Shown here in pieces: positions 12,966 through 20,653 of a stretch of 20,765 nucleotides of DNA; positions within the stretch are counted from its first letter, which is position 1; every line of letters begins with the position of its first letter. The translations under genes were made by a program, and so were the position numbers. The DNA lies in IMG/VR virus record IMGVR_UViG_3300037070_000862, positions 1 to 20,765 of that record. The stretch is one strand, 5' to 3'. The notes beneath the pieces were generated by a model that was given only the letters and a program-made list of their open reading frames with translations, made no database searches and had not been told where the DNA came from. This DNA is from a virus.

Positions 12966-13181
12966 TTACTTGACATACCCTTCACGAATGTACACAATCA
13001 ATGCACGGATATCTTGTACCAGAAACCACACAGCCAGCCCTGCACCGATAATGTTAAGTGCGGTCAGGAACCCATGTGGCGGTGCGATAGCAGCCCACAG
13101 ATTTAGCGGCAGGATTAAACCCCACGCATAGATCATTACAATGACAAATACAAGGTCACCTGTACGTCTGATTCTTACCAT
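12966..13181 (-). CDS. Small two-helix membrane protein next to the VWA gene
   Basis: 71 residues with hydrophobic segments at about 10-31 and 40-60, a basic start (MVRIRRTGD), and a charged end (REGYVK). The start overlaps the VWA stop in TAATG, with GAGGA eight bases upstream. It could tie the VWA protein to the membrane; that is inference from position only. Function unknown. Confidence 0.72.
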   Translation of the reverse strand: MVRIRRTGDLVFVIVMIYAWGLILPLNLWAAIAPPHGFLTALNIIGAGLAVWFLVQDIRALIVYIREGYVK

Positions 13182-13777
13182 TAGAAATGTCCTCTTTCGT
13201 TTGAACGTACACCAGAAATAAATTCACCCAACTTGTGTGCCATGATCGCCACACCCTCTTCGGTGAAGTCTTCCTCCACACCACAGTCCTTTGGGATACC
13301 CAGATCACCACGGACACGCTCTAGCGCACCAGAATCTGCCGACAGGAAAGCGAAGTCCCAACCATCCGCAGTCAGACGACGTACCGTGTTCGCCACGTCA
13401 CGACCCTCGCTTGTATGCGCGGAGTTAGAATCACCATCTGTCATAATAATGACAACAACATGTCCGGGCTTGTCATCTTCAGGCAGAGCCGACAGGCGAC
13501 CTTCGAATGTGGAAAGCAGCGTAGCGGTACTGTCGTACACGTTAGTCCCACCGTTAGCAAACATGTTCAGGTGAATAAGCATGGGGTCACCATCCTGCTC
13601 ACCTTGTGTTGCATAGTTCTCGAAGTACCCCACGTCAACAGTCAGAAAGCCAGCCAGCTTACGCGCTTGCTGTTCCAACATCATATGCAGGGCGTCTTCC
13701 ATCATTGGGTAACGACCATCCATTGAACCTGACGCATCCAGAATAAACAGGAGTGCCGTGTAGTTCGGGTTAGACAT
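13181..13777 (-). CDS. von Willebrand factor A (VWA) domain protein
   Basis: 198 residues, essentially a single VWA domain. A full MIDAS metal site is visible: DASGS (14-18) on strand one, GGT with T78, and MTDGD with D114. VWA proteins paired with MoxR/CobS AAA+ ATPases act in chelatase and protein-remodelling machines. The AAA+ gene at 17395-18651 is in the same operon. The ATG at 13777 has AGGA eight bases upstream and overlaps the helicase stop by eight bases. There is no signal peptide, so it is cytoplasmic. Confidence 0.88.
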   Translation of the reverse strand: MSNPNYTALLFILDASGSMDGRYPMMEDALHMMLEQQARKLAGFLTVDVGYFENYATQGEQDGDPMLIHLNMFANGGTNVYDSTATLLSTFEGRLSALPEDDKPGHVVVIIMTDGDSNSAHTSEGRDVANTVRRLTADGWDFAFLSADSGALERVRGDLGIPKDCGVEEDFTEEGVAIMAHKLGEFISGVRSNERGHF

Positions 13778-15215
13778 TTTCGGTTCCTTCTCTAAGTGAT
13801 TGGTTCAAGCCTAGTCTACGGGCAAGGTGTTTGTCAATGATTTTCTGATCATAAGTTCCCGGCACAATGAACCTGTAACGAGTCACCCTGTGTGGGTTAC
13901 CCGGTCTAGGTAGGCGTCCCATAGCTTGCGTGTTCATGTACATATTCTCTGACTCACTAAACCAGAACTCTGTGCTGCAATAATCCTGCAACCCATCCGT
14001 ACCTTCAGCTATGGCTTCGACCACAGCAACAATAATTTGGACTTCTGTTCCCCATTTGGCAAGTGCGTCAGAGCGAACGTTGTCACTCGTATTGCCGACC
14101 CACGCAAAAGCTCGGTAACCTGCTCGGTTATAACGTTCAGCAGAAACAAGGGCAAACTCACGAGAATGAGTAAAAACCAACACAGGCTCCATTGGAGGAA
14201 GGTCACTGAGGACTTCCAAACTTTCATCCAGCTTTGACGAATACGTGTCAACATCGTAGCTGACCTTACCTTCCTCATTGAAACTCGGAACCCCCAACGT
14301 GATCTGTCGGAGTCTTAAACGTTGTGTAACAGGTAGTTCAGTAACAACAGGTAGCTTACCAGTAAGAGGGTCAGGTGTGTCAAGCCATGCAATGTTTTCT
14401 TCAATGACTTGTTTGTACAGAGCTTTCTGCTGCATGTTCATTGAACAATCAATGTCAATAACTTCTGGCTCGTCAATGCCAAGATCATCACCCACGCTCA
14501 TGTAAGCAGGGTAATAGGAAAGCATAGTGCCTTCCTCATATAGCTCACCCTCAATTTGCGTGTAGCCGTACACATCTTCTTCAACTACAAGCCAGTCAGC
14601 GCACCAATTCCAAAACCCTCGTGGCGTAGCGTACAAGCCATTCTTAAACGTGCCGTCATCATTTAATTCTTCAGGCCACAACCAGCGTAGTGTAGTCCAA
14701 GCACCTGACAATTTATTGCCAACAAAGGTTCCTGACATTGCAATCTTCTTCGTTGCTTTCAGGTTGCGTATCTGTGCCCATGTTTTAGAGTTACGATTCT
14801 GCATCCGGTGGACTTCATCGAGAATGATTACGTCCACTTTAAGTTTATTCCAAAACCCTGTGGCACGTGTTCGCATGAACTCCCATGTCACAAAGTAAAA
14901 TCCAGCTTCACCATCCCAAAACGCATCCATAGCCAGCTTGCCTGACTTTGAACTGTCAATACGTCTGAACAGGTCAGGATTTGTGTAGTCCTGATACTGG
15001 CGTCGAATGGTGCGTTCCCATGCTGATACCGCTGTGTTACGTGGTGCAACAATGAGTGTTCTAGGTAGCGCAAGGCGTCTGATCGCTTCAACAGCTATCG
15101 TCGTTTTACCTTGCGCTACCTTCAAACCTAGCAGACTTGACGGACTGTTCATCACAATCTGACAGTATGCTTCCTGTCGTTTACGGAGTGTCAGGAAGGT
15201 TTCTTTTACTAGCAT
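13770..15215 (-). CDS. SF2/SNF2-like DNA helicase or translocase
   Basis: 481 residues with superfamily 2 motifs. The P-loop is GLKVAQGKTT (30-39), Ia-like TLIVAPRN lies at 53-60, DEVH (133-136) is motif II, SGT (161-163) is motif III, VLVFTHSRE is at 345-353, and motif VI is QAMGRLPRPG (430-439) with the arginine fingers R434 and R437. The spacing resembles SNF2-type phage helicases that remodel branched DNA. Its place beside the nuclease and annealing genes suits recombination-dependent replication. The ATG at 15215 follows AAGGA by about five bases. Confidence 0.88.
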   Translation of the reverse strand: MLVKETFLTLRKRQEAYCQIVMNSPSSLLGLKVAQGKTTIAVEAIRRLALPRTLIVAPRNTAVSAWERTIRRQYQDYTNPDLFRRIDSSKSGKLAMDAFWDGEAGFYFVTWEFMRTRATGFWNKLKVDVIILDEVHRMQNRNSKTWAQIRNLKATKKIAMSGTFVGNKLSGAWTTLRWLWPEELNDDGTFKNGLYATPRGFWNWCADWLVVEEDVYGYTQIEGELYEEGTMLSYYPAYMSVGDDLGIDEPEVIDIDCSMNMQQKALYKQVIEENIAWLDTPDPLTGKLPVVTELPVTQRLRLRQITLGVPSFNEEGKVSYDVDTYSSKLDESLEVLSDLPPMEPVLVFTHSREFALVSAERYNRAGYRAFAWVGNTSDNVRSDALAKWGTEVQIIVAVVEAIAEGTDGLQDYCSTEFWFSESENMYMNTQAMGRLPRPGNPHRVTRYRFIVPGTYDQKIIDKHLARRLGLNQSLREGTENV

Positions 15216-15429
15216 AAAGTCCTTCCTGTTTCCTGTAAGCCTGACGGTACTGCAGCAATGTAATTATATCGTCAACGTCATCATCACTGATTTTGTAAAC
15301 CCATTCTTGACCTATGTACAGGTCGTTGACCATATGCTCTGTGTCCACATATATCTGAGATACACCCCTACCATCATAAGGTAGGAAGATAACGCTCGTA
15401 CCATCTGTGGACGACAACTTTTCTGACAT
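15181..15429 (-). CDS. Hypothetical acidic protein before the helicase
   Basis: 82 residues, not recognised. A strand-rich first half (TSVIFLPYDGRGVSQIYVD) is followed by an acidic helix (ISDDDVDDIITLLQYRQAY). It overlaps the helicase start by 35 bases. The ATG at 15429 has only a weak ribosome site. The 64-base gap upstream is AT-rich (AAAAAATTTTT on the minus strand) with a GC-rich palindrome CCCGCGCGGG, but no clear promoter or terminator. Confidence 0.7.
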   Translation of the reverse strand: MSEKLSSTDGTSVIFLPYDGRGVSQIYVDTEHMVNDLYIGQEWVYKISDDDVDDIITLLQYRQAYRKQEGLYASKRNLPDTP

Positions 15430-15493
15430 TACTGACTCAATTCCAATGCGATATCAAAAATTTTTTCGACCCCAAAATTCCCGCGCGGGGACT

Positions 15494-16447
15494 TTACCGG
15501 CGACCACGCTTTTTGCCGCGCTTACGGTCAACACGCAGGAATGGACGCCCAACTTTCAGCGGCACTTCCGTAAAGCGTTCCTCATTCTTCATCATCTCAA
15601 AGATACGAGCTTCGATAGCGTCAAAGTCAGCATTCAGCTTACCCAGATCATTCTCATACGTGTAGCCATGCACAGTGTCTTTAGGAGCGTAAGGCATGTA
15701 CCCGCCGACATAGATACTGATACCATCTTCAGGGTCAGCATAGCGACTTGCCAAAGAAATGTCATCGTAATCTACGGCATCCCCATAACCGAACTCCCAT
15801 GTAGGCGACTGCTCCATGATAAGCAAGCAGGTTCGACGCATGAAGTCGGGGTGCATGGCAATAGCCAGATGATTCAAGTCAAACGGGTCTTGGTGTTCCT
15901 TCACCGTCACCACAATGTTTGCGGCATCAGTGAACAGCAGGGCACGGATACGAGTACGGATACCGTACTGCTCCAACCAGTCAACCAGACGGAGAATGCG
16001 CTTCTGCTTTTGAATAATATATTCAGCAGTAGTCCACTTTGCGGCTGCAAGATTGATCGTGATATTAGCGAACACACGGTTAGGGTTTCCCATGATCGAG
16101 TTACCGAAATCATCCGGGTCACCTTCCATGAAACGACCAATATCTAGGTAATCCCCGGTCACATCATAGAACACATCGTTACCGGGATTATCCTCAGTAC
16201 GCATACGATCATCTTTTTGCGAAAACTGACGGATACGCCACGGTTCTTTCTGAAACACATGGTGAGCTTCAGCGAGTGAATCGAAAATCAGGTATTCACC
16301 GTCACCACGGATATCTGACGCCATAGCGCGCTGTGGAGTCCACCCTTCACGCTCCAAAGTCCGGTAAAGTGCCGGGATAGACTCGAATGCCGCAAACAGC
16401 GTACCTTCGTCATCCAGTTCCAGCATTGTGCCGCGAATTTTAGCCAT
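15494..16447 (-). CDS. Large unknown protein resembling phage DUF7192 proteins
   Basis: 317 residues. I recall a similar layout in phage proteins labelled DUF7192: an N-terminal helix-rich part (AFESIPALYRTLEREGW), a YDVTGDYLDIGRFMEGDPDD segment around 94-113, then alternating strands and helices (RLVDWLEQYGIRTRIRALL). The match is by eye. It ends in a strongly basic tail (RVDRKRGKKRGRR). It lies between the AAA+ ATPase and the VWA gene and could be the third member of that set. The tail suggests contact with nucleic acid. The start overlaps the previous gene by eight bases. Confidence 0.75.
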   Translation of the reverse strand: MAKIRGTMLELDDEGTLFAAFESIPALYRTLEREGWTPQRAMASDIRGDGEYLIFDSLAEAHHVFQKEPWRIRQFSQKDDRMRTEDNPGNDVFYDVTGDYLDIGRFMEGDPDDFGNSIMGNPNRVFANITINLAAAKWTTAEYIIQKQKRILRLVDWLEQYGIRTRIRALLFTDAANIVVTVKEHQDPFDLNHLAIAMHPDFMRRTCLLIMEQSPTWEFGYGDAVDYDDISLASRYADPEDGISIYVGGYMPYAPKDTVHGYTYENDLGKLNADFDAIEARIFEMMKNEERFTEVPLKVGRPFLRVDRKRGKKRGRR

Positions 16448-16625
16448 TAGATTCTTTCTTGTTCAAAGTCTTTGCGATCAGCTTAGCAAGCTTTTTGGTC
16501 GGTGCATAGGCTATTTCAGAATTCGGGTAAGGAATTTTTAGATCATAAACGCTCCACCAACCTTCGATGAAACCATCACCATCCGAACTTGTACCTAACT
16601 TTTCTACCAAAAAACGTTTAGCCAT
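16440..16625 (-). CDS. Hypothetical 61-residue protein
   Basis: Not recognised. The ATG at 16625 shares one base with the previous stop (TAATG), and GGAAG lies seven bases upstream. The protein has an N-terminal strand region (FLVEKL, FIEGWWSVYDL) and a basic C-terminal helix (TKKLAKLIAKTLNKKE). The layout is that of a small alpha/beta domain. Confidence 0.72.
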   Translation of the reverse strand: MAKRFLVEKLGTSSDGDGFIEGWWSVYDLKIPYPNSEIAYAPTKKLAKLIAKTLNKKESNG

Positions 16626-16879
16626 TACACATCTTCCTTATAAAAGTTTTCCCACTCAGACTTTACTACAAGCCTACGCTCTAACACAACCTTATTCTGG
16701 AAACCATTTGAACCTGTCGGGTTATGGCGAAAATGGCTGTACTGCCTACGAGCATGATTAAAGTCCTCATATTGCTCATAGGAGAGAGTGTCCCTACTCA
16801 CGTTCCACGTTGTGGGGTATATGACCTGATATTCCCAGTATGCCCCTTCAGGAAGTTCTTCTTCAAGAGGGTCTGTCAC
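16625..16879 (-). CDS. Small paralogous protein, family C copy 1
   Basis: 84 residues, unknown function. It is paired with 17106-17405. Both have a GAYWEY motif near the N-terminus (ELPEGAYWEY against SLPPGAYWEY) and ERRLV-x-KS-x-WE near the C-terminus. The GTG at 16879 is in a GTGA overlap with the previous stop and has no strong ribosome site, so translation is probably coupled. One unrelated gene separates the two copies. Confidence 0.75.
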   Translation of the reverse strand: MTDPLEEELPEGAYWEYQVIYPTTWNVSRDTLSYEQYEDFNHARRQYSHFRHNPTGSNGFQNKVVLERRLVVKSEWENFYKEDV

Positions 16880-17109
16880 AGGGTATCCGCAATCTGGTGG
16901 AGCATTGACTTTAGAATGTCAGTCTGCTCTGGTGTCTCGAAACCTGACACGGTGATGCGTGCATCCAGTTCATCGTTTTCGTCCACACCAACAAGTTCCA
17001 GCACAAAATGTACAGGAGACAAACCATCAATCCTCTGCTCAACAGGCTCACGTTCGCCCATAGCTACAAGCTCAATCGGGTCATTCCCGTTTTGACTTAC
17101 ATTTGTCAT
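16876..17109 (-). CDS. Hypothetical 77-residue protein between family C copies
   Basis: Not recognised. ATG 17109 is set by GGGAG about five bases upstream and an ATGA overlap. The protein is acidic, strand-rich in the middle (VHFVLELVGVDENDELDARI), with a C-terminal helix (TDILKSMLHQIADTL). The pattern resembles small phage beta-sandwich proteins, but no motif ties it to a function. Confidence 0.72.
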   Translation of the reverse strand: MTNVSQNGNDPIELVAMGEREPVEQRIDGLSPVHFVLELVGVDENDELDARITVSGFETPEQTDILKSMLHQIADTL

Positions 17110-17405
17110 TCTAACTCCCAATCAGATTTTAAAACAAGCCTACGTTCAAAACGCATGTCTCCCAGAAAAGTAATTCTATCCGCATTTGTACCCACCATAA
17201 GTGGGAACCAATGATCGTGGGCGTCACGCTTATTTAAATACACTCTACTATCACTATCATCCAACCAGAAATCACGCGGAAACACACGTTCTTCGGTTGT
17301 GACGTATTCGTTCGGAACCCACGCCCGGTACTCCCAGTACGCGCCGGGAGGGAGAGAATCGTTTTCTTGACTCTCTCCCCCTTCGGCTGGAATGCTAGTC
17401 GGCAT
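17106..17405 (-). CDS. Small paralogous protein, family C copy 2
   Basis: 99 residues, unknown function. GAYWEY (about 21-26) and ERRLVLKSDWE at the C-terminus are shared with 16625-16879; the middle is longer here. The ATG at 17405 overlaps the AAA+ gene's end by 11 bases. An 8-base-pair hairpin (17350-17379) lies in codons about 9-18 and could affect translation. Confidence 0.75.
   Translation of the reverse strand: MPTSIPAEGGESQENDSLPPGAYWEYRAWVPNEYVTTEERVFPRDFWLDDSDSRVYLNKRDAHDHWFPLMVGTNADRITFLGDMRFERRLVLKSDWELE
17350..17379 (-). repeat. Hairpin inside the start of the family C gene
   Basis: Perfect arms GGGAGAGA (17350-17357) and TCTCTCCC (17372-17379) surround 14 bases. It lies about 26 bases into the coding region on the minus strand, close to the initiation region, where RNA folding can lower translation or shield the mRNA. 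There is no T-run, so it is not a terminator. Confidence 0.4.
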
Positions 17406-18651
17406 CCTCTGCGTTTTCGAACACTGACACAAGACTGTCAATGTCGGCAACCTGCGATTCGGTAGTCTTCTTCACAGCGGCACGCTTTTTCACGCCACCC
17501 TTAGCCCATGTAGCATCTGCAAGGTTCTGCAGAGCTTCACGTTCAGCTTCAGGCAGGTTAGCAATCAGGGCAACCTGTACGGTTTCCTCATAGCTGACAC
17601 CCGATTCGAGCAGGGTAGCACCGCGCAAGGTAGCACGAGGCGACACAACAGCGCGGAGTTCCAGCTTGTTGATAGCTTCGTCACGGACAGCGCGAACAAC
17701 CTTCAGCCAGCGCTGACCAAATGTAGGACTGATACCAGAAATCGCTTCCTCAATCTGATCGTCAATGTCCCATGTGATAACCGTGAAACGGTCAAGTGTT
17801 GCCGCGTCCAACTGATTACGACCAACATACTGACGTGATGCACCGTTACCAAACGTGTTTGCCGTAGCAACCATGCGGAACTTTTCGTGAACCTGAGTCA
17901 TCTTGCCGTCAGGGAAGAACACATACCCATTGGATAGGGCAGCGTTCAAACCAACCAGCACGTTAGCGTTACCAGCATCAGCTTCATCGAGCAGGAACAC
18001 GCCACCCTTCTCGTATGCTTCACGGAAAGGTGTGGTGTGGTATGCGCCGGTCGCATCCTTGTATCCGAAAATGTCACTCTTCGACGTTTGGCTTCCCACA
18101 CTCATAGCGTAGAAATCAATGCCCAACGCAGCGGCAACCTTCTCAGCACCGGCAGTCTTACCAGTACCGGCAGGGCCAACCATGAAGACAGGCAGGTTTG
18201 CGCCCACAATGCGGAGCAGCAATTCGAACTTGTGATGCTGAACACCAGTCAGCGGCACACTGGAAAGCTCTGTGCGAACCTCAATGGGGCGAACCTGTGT
18301 TGCCATAGCGGTAAGGTCAGCGGTCAGCTTTTCAGCGCTTTCAGTCAAAAGCTTCTGCTGAGACTGAACTGACTTTTCAATGACACCCAGCTTCGAGTTG
18401 ATAGTTTTATTCAACTCAGCCGATTCGAGTTCCAGTCCATCACTGATCGTCTTAATCAGGACAGGCTTAGAGTCTTCCATCACCTTTTCGAAAATCGGCG
18501 GTGTCAGAGCCTTAATGACTTCATCAGTCACATCAATCTGCCCGTCCTTACCCTTATTCAGAGTAGCGATAGGCTGTGCCGGTACAGCTTCCTTTTTACC
18601 CAACATCTGACGCATAGCGTCAATACTGGGAGCGCTGTTGTTAGTTACCAT
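17395..18651 (-). CDS. CobS/MoxR-type AAA+ ATPase
   Basis: 418 residues. Residues 1-120 are a helical, partly coiled-coil N-terminal region. The AAA+ core follows: Walker A GPAGTGKT (159-166), Walker B VFLLDEAD (218-225), sensor 1 ATANTFGNG (N265), and DAATLDRF with R288. The C-terminal lid contains VSPRATLRGA. These are the marks of the MoxR/CobS/dynein-related branch, which works with VWA partners on metal insertion or protein remodelling. The VWA gene is about 3.6 kb downstream in the operon. The ATG at 18651 follows AAAGGA by roughly ten bases. Confidence 0.9.
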   Translation of the reverse strand: MVTNNSAPSIDAMRQMLGKKEAVPAQPIATLNKGKDGQIDVTDEVIKALTPPIFEKVMEDSKPVLIKTISDGLELESAELNKTINSKLGVIEKSVQSQQKLLTESAEKLTADLTAMATQVRPIEVRTELSSVPLTGVQHHKFELLLRIVGANLPVFMVGPAGTGKTAGAEKVAAALGIDFYAMSVGSQTSKSDIFGYKDATGAYHTTPFREAYEKGGVFLLDEADAGNANVLVGLNAALSNGYVFFPDGKMTQVHEKFRMVATANTFGNGASRQYVGRNQLDAATLDRFTVITWDIDDQIEEAISGISPTFGQRWLKVVRAVRDEAINKLELRAVVSPRATLRGATLLESGVSYEETVQVALIANLPEAEREALQNLADATWAKGGVKKRAAVKKTTESQVADIDSLVSVFENAEDAD

Positions 18652-19015
18652 TGTTCAGAAATTCCTTTACTTTAACCAGATCAATTTTCCAACTCGGAAT
18701 ACTCGGGTGGTACGTTGCGTCAACCATATCACGTTCCAACTCAGGAAATCTAGTGATACGCAAAAGTTTTGGTAACGGAGCTACACCAACATCAGCCAGC
18801 TTCGCATCGACTCTTGTAATTTGATTTTCAATGAAATGTACGTTGTGCCAGAAAATGTCATCGACCTTACGGTAATCCCACACAGACACTTCAACCCATT
18901 CTTGCGTGTCAGGATTCATTACCTCAAACAACGTCACGTTACCGCGTGTTGAATATATTTCGACAAAAAATTCTGCAACAGAAACTTCTGTTACTACTCC
19001 CTGTTGCGACCCCAT
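18641..19015 (-). CDS. Hypothetical protein before the AAA+ gene
   Basis: 124 residues, not recognised. A strand-rich first half (VSVAEFFVEIYSTRGNVTL, WVEVSVWDY) is followed by a helical end (IPSWKIDLVKVKEFLN). The ATG at 19015 follows GGGGAGG by about seven bases. It overlaps the AAA+ start by 11 bases, so the two are probably co-translated. Confidence 0.72.
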   Translation of the reverse strand: MGSQQGVVTEVSVAEFFVEIYSTRGNVTLFEVMNPDTQEWVEVSVWDYRKVDDIFWHNVHFIENQITRVDAKLADVGVAPLPKLLRITRFPELERDMVDATYHPSIPSWKIDLVKVKEFLNNGN

Positions 19016-19344
19016 GAGTCATCCTCCCCATACGTTTTCGGGCTAATAGAACTTGCCGCTGCAATGATCAGCGACAACAGCGCGACCTGATCATCCTTAT
19101 CAGTCACACCAGACGCCTTCAGCTTAGCTGTGAGCGCTTCAGTGTGGGTTTTGACAAGTTTATTGTCACGTTCCAGCAGCCCACGCATGATACCGTGAGC
19201 ATCACGAAGGTAAGACACCATCGTAGCGAAACCAACTTTAGCTTCACCAGACAGTTTTGACATATCACCGTCAAGATTGTTGAACGTGTAGTCACCGATA
19301 CGTTCAGCTTCGTTATTGTTGTCTTTGCTAGGTAGGAAACCCAT
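18994..19344 (-). CDS. Hypothetical helical protein
   Basis: 116 residues, not recognised. It is mainly helical: residues 36-78 form a long helical stretch (VGFATMVSYLRDAHGIMRGL) that could coil. A hydrophobic segment VALLSLIIAAASSI (about 87-100) is short for a membrane span. The ATG at 19344 shares one base with the preceding stop, and GGAGG lies seven bases upstream. Confidence 0.72.
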   Translation of the reverse strand: MGFLPSKDNNNEAERIGDYTFNNLDGDMSKLSGEAKVGFATMVSYLRDAHGIMRGLLERDNKLVKTHTEALTAKLKASGVTDKDDQVALLSLIIAAASSISPKTYGEDDSWGRNRE

Positions 19345-19691
19345 TACTTATCCTCCGTTGTAATATCATTGTCAACATCTTCGGGCAGGACGCCATTGGT
19401 TTCCCCAATAGCAAACATGGCTTCCCACAACTCCATGTGACGCGGAGCCTGATAGTAGACACCATGATCATGCCCCGACGAGCAGGACTGAAGCACGCGG
19501 GTCAACTCAATGCGGGTATCAGAGTCCAACTGAATCCAACCAGATTCGAAACGGAACTTATCAACCTTAACGTATTCCTGATTCTCAAAATCAACAACCG
19601 TGTGGGGACGCGACAGAATGACCATCTGAACAAGGATACGTTCATCGTCAGTGGTGGTGTCTTCAAGTGTTTCAGTGATTTCGTAACTCAT
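19344..19691 (-). CDS. Hypothetical acidic protein
   Basis: 115 residues, not recognised. It is acidic at both ends (ETLEDTTTDDE, EDVDNDITTEDK), with strand-like central segments (KFRFESGWIQLD) and CSSGHDHG near residue 70, which could bind a metal but is too short to prove it. The ATG at 19691 starts four bases after the previous stop; GAGGAA lies further upstream than ideal. Confidence 0.72.
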   Translation of the reverse strand: MSYEITETLEDTTTDDERILVQMVILSRPHTVVDFENQEYVKVDKFRFESGWIQLDSDTRIELTRVLQSCSSGHDHGVYYQAPRHMELWEAMFAIGETNGVLPEDVDNDITTEDK

Positions 19692-19695
19692 GGGG

Positions 19696-20235
19696 CTACT
19701 CTACTTCCTCAGAATGGGTGGTGTCAAGTGTTCTGTCCACATTTAGTTCAAGTAATTCTGGAATAAAAAATGGCACAACTTCCAGCAACTCAGCGATCAA
19801 CTCTTTTGTCAAAAGAATGTCACCGGGTTCTTCAGTGCTGTTGCTGCTGATCTTAAAGCCTTCATACACGTCATTACCGTTTTTAAGCCATGTAGGAGCG
19901 ACAGTAAACCCATTGTCACCCTGTGCATGGGGCAGCTTATCCTTATCCATACGCGACATTGACAATGCAATGTAAAACAGGACGATACGCTTGCGCGAGA
20001 TAGTCAATCCCATGATTGAAATATGTTCAGGACTGACAGCTAGGATACCTTCAGACAACAGGGGCTTCACATAAATGTTTGCTATCTGCTTGTCAGGAAT
20101 ACGGGACAGCATTGCCACATACTCTGCTGTAACCTTCGCACGGTCAGCGTCAAACTTCTGCCATTGCGCTACAGCATCATTCTCTTCGTCTATTGACAAA
20201 TACTTGCCACTAGGCTTGTAGTCTGTCTCAGTCAT
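19696..20235 (-). CDS. Hypothetical 179-residue protein
   Basis: Not recognised. Helical segments alternate with short strands. Hydrophobic stretches (KRIVLFYIALSMSR and LLEVVPFFIPELLELNV) are amphipathic rather than membrane-spanning. The C-terminus is acidic (THSEEVE). The ATG at 20235 is in an ATGA overlap with the gene before it. No catalytic motif was found. Confidence 0.72.
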   Translation of the reverse strand: MTETDYKPSGKYLSIDEENDAVAQWQKFDADRAKVTAEYVAMLSRIPDKQIANIYVKPLLSEGILAVSPEHISIMGLTISRKRIVLFYIALSMSRMDKDKLPHAQGDNGFTVAPTWLKNGNDVYEGFKISSNSTEEPGDILLTKELIAELLEVVPFFIPELLELNVDRTLDTTHSEEVE

Positions 20236-20423
20236 TCTCTGTGCAATCCTGCCGCGTAGAAACTAAACATTGTTGAAATATCCTCTAATTCTTGTTGAGA
20301 CACAATTAAAGCTACACCCACGCCACCTGCCGCCATTTTGACGACGATACTTCCATCACTACGCTCTATGATCGTAACCCTAGAGTCATTAACACTGTGA
20401 GCAGTAATAGGTACAGACGGCAT
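20232..20423 (-). CDS. Hypothetical 63-residue protein
   Basis: Not recognised. It has beta-type strands (RVTIIERSDGSIVVKM) and a Gly-rich turn (AAGGVGVALIV), then a helix (QQELEDISTMFSFYA). The ATG at 20423 has GGAG about ten bases upstream and starts two bases after the preceding stop. It looks like a small soluble domain. Confidence 0.7.
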   Translation of the reverse strand: MPSVPITAHSVNDSRVTIIERSDGSIVVKMAAGGVGVALIVSQQELEDISTMFSFYAAGLHRE

Positions 20424-20425
20424 TA

Positions 20426-20653
20426 TTAGTTTTTCTCCGTAGCCTTTTTAGCTACCAGACGGTAGAACGTGTATGTTGAACCATCAGGTTCAATCGTCAC
20501 ATGCAGGTCAGAGCTTTCTGCGTTGAAAGCACTGTACCATGTTTCCCACAGTGGCGTGTGAATAATGCAAGTCTCCACCGGCACAGCTTCAAACTGGAAG
20601 TCAGGCTTACGAGCCAGCTTACGCTTAAAATCGTCAAACGTTTCCGCGTACAT
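20426..20653 (-). CDS. Hypothetical 75-residue protein
   Basis: Not recognised. The ATG at 20653 is chosen because AAGGA lies five bases upstream. A longer reading to 20683 lacks a site and runs into the upstream gene's frame region. A charged N-terminus (ETFDDFKRKLARKPDF) leads into a strand-rich domain with several aromatic residues (LWETWYSAF). Its first 20 bases overlap the end of the partial gene at the window edge. Confidence 0.68.
   Translation of the reverse strand: MYAETFDDFKRKLARKPDFQFEAVPVETCIIHTPLWETWYSAFNAESSDLHVTIEPDGSTYTFYRLVAKKATEKN

Noticed and set aside
12315-13181. The two small membrane proteins as holins
   Set aside because: They lie among replication and recombination genes with no endolysin nearby. 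Two hydrophobic segments alone do not identify a holin.
15407-16147. Long plus-strand open frame of 246 codons
   Set aside because: It is antisense to the DUF7192-like gene, has no ribosome site, and its protein shows no recognisable family or domain pattern.
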